Shown: positions 15,383 through 17,343 of the stretch, one piece after another
Layout of the letters: every line of letters begins with the position of its first letter
How positions within the stretch are numbered: position 1 is the stretch's first letter
Source of the DNA: Candidatus Zixiibacteriota bacterium
GTDB lineage: Bacteria > Zixibacteria > MSB-5A5 > GN15 > FEB-12
Direction of reading: 5' to 3'
Length of the DNA: 17,343 nt
Assembly (NCBI GenBank): GCA_003641415.1
Contig: QNAG01000026.1
Location: 1-17,343 of the forward strand
Position numbers and translations under genes: made by a program
Notes under the pieces: generated by a model
Databases searched by the model: none
What the model was told of the DNA's origin: nothing
Seen by the model: only the letters and a program-made list of their open reading frames with translations

Positions 15383-17209
15383 ATGGCTAACTTAACGCCT
15401 GAACTGGAATTGAAACTTAAAAATCTTCCCGATTCGCCAGGGGTTTACCTGTTTAAGAACGCTGGTGGCCGTATTATATACATTGGCAAAGCCAGAAGTC
15501 TCCGTAATCGGGTACGAACATATTTTCAGTCTTCAGCCAATCATACTCTGCGGACTGTTCGCATGGTATCAAAAGTGACTGACTTGGAGTTGCTGCTGAC
15601 AGATACAGAGATAGAAGCACTGATACTTGAGGCTAACCTTGTCCACGAACATAAACCGCGCTACAATGTTGACCTTAAGGACGATAAGCACTTTCCCTAT
15701 ATTAAAGTAACAACCCAGGAACCGTTCCCTAGGGTTTTGATTGTGCGTCGTATTGAAAAGGACAAATCAACATATTTCGGACCTTATACTAGTTCTCGGA
15801 ACGTACGCCGCACAGTGTCTTTTCTTACCCATCTATTTAAAATCCGTTCCTGCAACCATGTTCTTCCACCACCTAAAGGAAAAAAAATTCCGGTTTGCCT
15901 TGATTACCATATCAAGCGTTGTGGTGGTCCGTGCGAGGGGCACCAGACAGAGGAAGAATATGGTGATGGGGTCGAGTCGGTGCTTATGGTTCTGTCGGGG
16001 AAGTCTAAATCACTAATAGAGCAACTCAGAGCTCGAATGAAAACTGCCTCCGAAGCTTTGAAATATGAAGAAGCTGCACAACTACGAGATAGGATTGAGG
16101 CTTTGGAGTCAGTTATGGTAAAGCAGAAGGTGGATGTGGGGGAATTGATAGACCGGGATATAGTTGCCCTGGCGCGTGAAGGCAATTACTCTGTGGCTGT
16201 AGTGATGCAGATTCGCGAGGGGATACTGATAGGACGTCAGGATTTTCAATTAAAAGCTGAGAGTGATCACACCGATGCGGATGTTCTTCGAACATTTCTT
16301 ATGCAATACTATGGCCATCAACCCAATCTTCCCCATGAACTATTCCTGCCGGGTGAATTCCCAGACATGAAACTTTTTGCCGCGTGGCTGAAAACTCAGA
16401 AAGGCTCGCGGGTTAAGCTTGTAACACCTCAGATTGGGGTCAAGGTGAAATTGGTTGAACTAGCCTCACGTAACGCCCGCCTTTTGCTTGATGAGCTTCT
16501 GATTCAGAAACGCAAACAATCTGAACGTACCAGCAAGATGGTTACTGGCCTCAAAGATGCCCTCAGGTTGAATCGTTCTCCAAGGACAATGATCTGTTTT
16601 GATATTTCCAATACTGGCGAAACCGATGCAGTAGGATCATGTGTCTACTTTGCCAACGGTCGACCAAAGAAGAAAGAGTATCGTCATTTCAAGATCAAGT
16701 CAGTCCAGAGACAGAATGACTACCAGATGATGCAAGAGGTAGTGAGTCGCTATTTCCGTCGTCGGTTGGACGAAGAACTCGATTTGCCGGATTTGGTTGT
16801 GCTCGATGGTGGTAAGGGGCAGCTCTCGACGGTGAGGGCTGAACTGGTTCGGCTCGGTTTGGCCGAACAACCGGTAATTGCTTTGGCCAAGCGACTTGAA
16901 GAGGTCTTTGTGCCTGATCAATCTGATCCGGTTATTATCAAGAAGACCTCTCCCGCTTTGTTATTGTTAAAACGGATTAGAGATGAAGCTCATCGCTTTG
17001 CGGTTACTTACAATCGCAAGGTCCGCTCGAGAAGGACAATCAAATCGGAACTGGACAAAGTTAAGGGAATCGGTCCGGCCAGAAGAGATATGCTTTTACG
17101 TAAGTTTGGTTCAGTTGAGCAGATAAAGAGGCTCTCTGTCGATGAACTCGCATCATTAAAAGGTATAACTAAAAAACTTGCTGAAACCATTCTCAAAACA
17201 ATAGTATAA
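15383..17209 (+). CDS. uvrC: Excinuclease ABC subunit C
   Basis: UvrC makes both incisions flanking a lesion in nucleotide excision repair. The 608-residue protein has the GIY-YIG nuclease domain (GVYLF at 20-24, YIGKA at 33-37), the UVR segment (about 209-244, L-x-x-x-EEAAQLRDRI) that binds UvrB, and the RNase H-like nuclease domain with CFDISNTGETD and VVLDGGKGQL. It ends with tandem helix-hairpin-helix motifs (KVKGIGPARRD, SLKGITKKLA). No key residue looks lost. Only 30 bases separate it from the lipoprotein gene and no strong promoter lies between, so it likely belongs to the uppS operon. Confidence 0.97.
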   Translation: MANLTPELELKLKNLPDSPGVYLFKNAGGRIIYIGKARSLRNRVRTYFQSSANHTLRTVRMVSKVTDLELLLTDTEIEALILEANLVHEHKPRYNVDLKDDKHFPYIKVTTQEPFPRVLIVRRIEKDKSTYFGPYTSSRNVRRTVSFLTHLFKIRSCNHVLPPPKGKKIPVCLDYHIKRCGGPCEGHQTEEEYGDGVESVLMVLSGKSKSLIEQLRARMKTASEALKYEEAAQLRDRIEALESVMVKQKVDVGELIDRDIVALAREGNYSVAVVMQIREGILIGRQDFQLKAESDHTDADVLRTFLMQYYGHQPNLPHELFLPGEFPDMKLFAAWLKTQKGSRVKLVTPQIGVKVKLVELASRNARLLLDELLIQKRKQSERTSKMVTGLKDALRLNRSPRTMICFDISNTGETDAVGSCVYFANGRPKKKEYRHFKIKSVQRQNDYQMMQEVVSRYFRRRLDEELDLPDLVVLDGGKGQLSTVRAELVRLGLAEQPVIALAKRLEEVFVPDQSDPVIIKKTSPALLLLKRIRDEAHRFAVTYNRKVRSRRTIKSELDKVKGIGPARRDMLLRKFGSVEQIKRLSVDELASLKGITKKLAETILKTIV

Positions 17210-17248
17210 ATTGTTGCGAAGAGGCAGGGGAATTTTTTATACTCAAGT

Positions 17249-17343
17249 ATGCAAGATCAACCAAAGGCATATACTGTTGCAGCCATCACGCGTATGATTA
17301 AGGGTGCGCTAGAGGAGTCGTTCTTCAATATCTGGGTGGAGGG
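17249..17343 (+). CDS. xseA: Exodeoxyribonuclease VII large subunit, N-terminus only
   Basis: From the ATG at 17249 the frame is open to the window edge (about 31 codons). The start YTVAAITRMIKGALEESF followed by IWVEG matches the N-terminal OB-fold of XseA, which typically reads Y-[ST]-V-[SA]-x-[LI]-x-x-x-I-[KR]-...-W-V-x-G-E. Exonuclease VII degrades single-stranded DNA from both ends and would require XseB, expected just downstream. The gap after uvrC is 39 bases with a T6 run but no hairpin, so the two repair genes are probably co-transcribed. The identification rests on a short segment. Confidence 0.8.
   Translation, partial: MQDQPKAYTVAAITRMIKGALEESFFNIWVE

Noticed and set aside
17210..17248. 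Terminator after uvrC suggested by a T6 run
   Set aside because: No stable hairpin precedes the T run, and xseA follows immediately.

Overview
The window looks like chromosomal core sequence from a moderate-GC, free-living, Gram-negative-type bacterium. The gene content suggests the FCB group or a related candidate phylum such as Zixibacteria. That placement rests on family resemblance: a secreted Ig-repeat protein with dockerin-like Asp/Asn loops, a short EF-Ts, and the gene neighbours. It was not tested phylogenetically. Stop codons TAA, TAG and TGA are all used normally. No CRISPR array, insertion sequence, phage gene, tRNA or rRNA was seen, and no gene-free stretch exceeds 300 bases.

Region 1 (1-2631) is the 3' part of a large surface or secreted protein built from about seven Ig-like (Big_1/invasin-type) domains. 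Three of them carry a calcium-loop-like insert at a period of about 132-133 codons. A strong intrinsic terminator follows.

Region 2 (2698-6516) runs rightward and is metabolic. It holds a long-chain acyl-CoA synthetase interrupted by one in-frame amber codon, a YjbQ-family protein, methylthioribose-1-phosphate isomerase (mtnA) and a SprT-like zinc metalloprotease. A small leftward ORF of unknown function (6530-6811) converges on the last gene.

Region 3 (7033-10810) is the translation operon rplM-rpsI-rpsB-tsf-pyrH-frr. It is driven by a near-consensus sigma-70 promoter, with a possible regulatory hairpin over the rplM ribosome binding site and a hairpin between rpsI and rpsB.

Region 4 (10882-12131) breaks the common frr-uppS adjacency with a leftward twin-CBS protein and a rightward secreted protein of unknown function. 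The secreted protein's predicted promoter places transcription start almost on its ATG.

Region 5 (12190-17343) is a second rightward operon: uppS, cdsA, a UbiA-family prenyltransferase, an NlpC/P60 lipoprotein, uvrC and the start of xseA. The first four genes overlap by 1-4 bases. It couples isoprenoid carrier and phospholipid precursor synthesis to an envelope peptidase and DNA repair. I found no convincing undescribed defence or mobile system. The most useful leads are the broken acyl-CoA synthetase, the calcium-loop Ig repeats and the substrate of the UbiA enzyme sitting next to CdsA and UppS.
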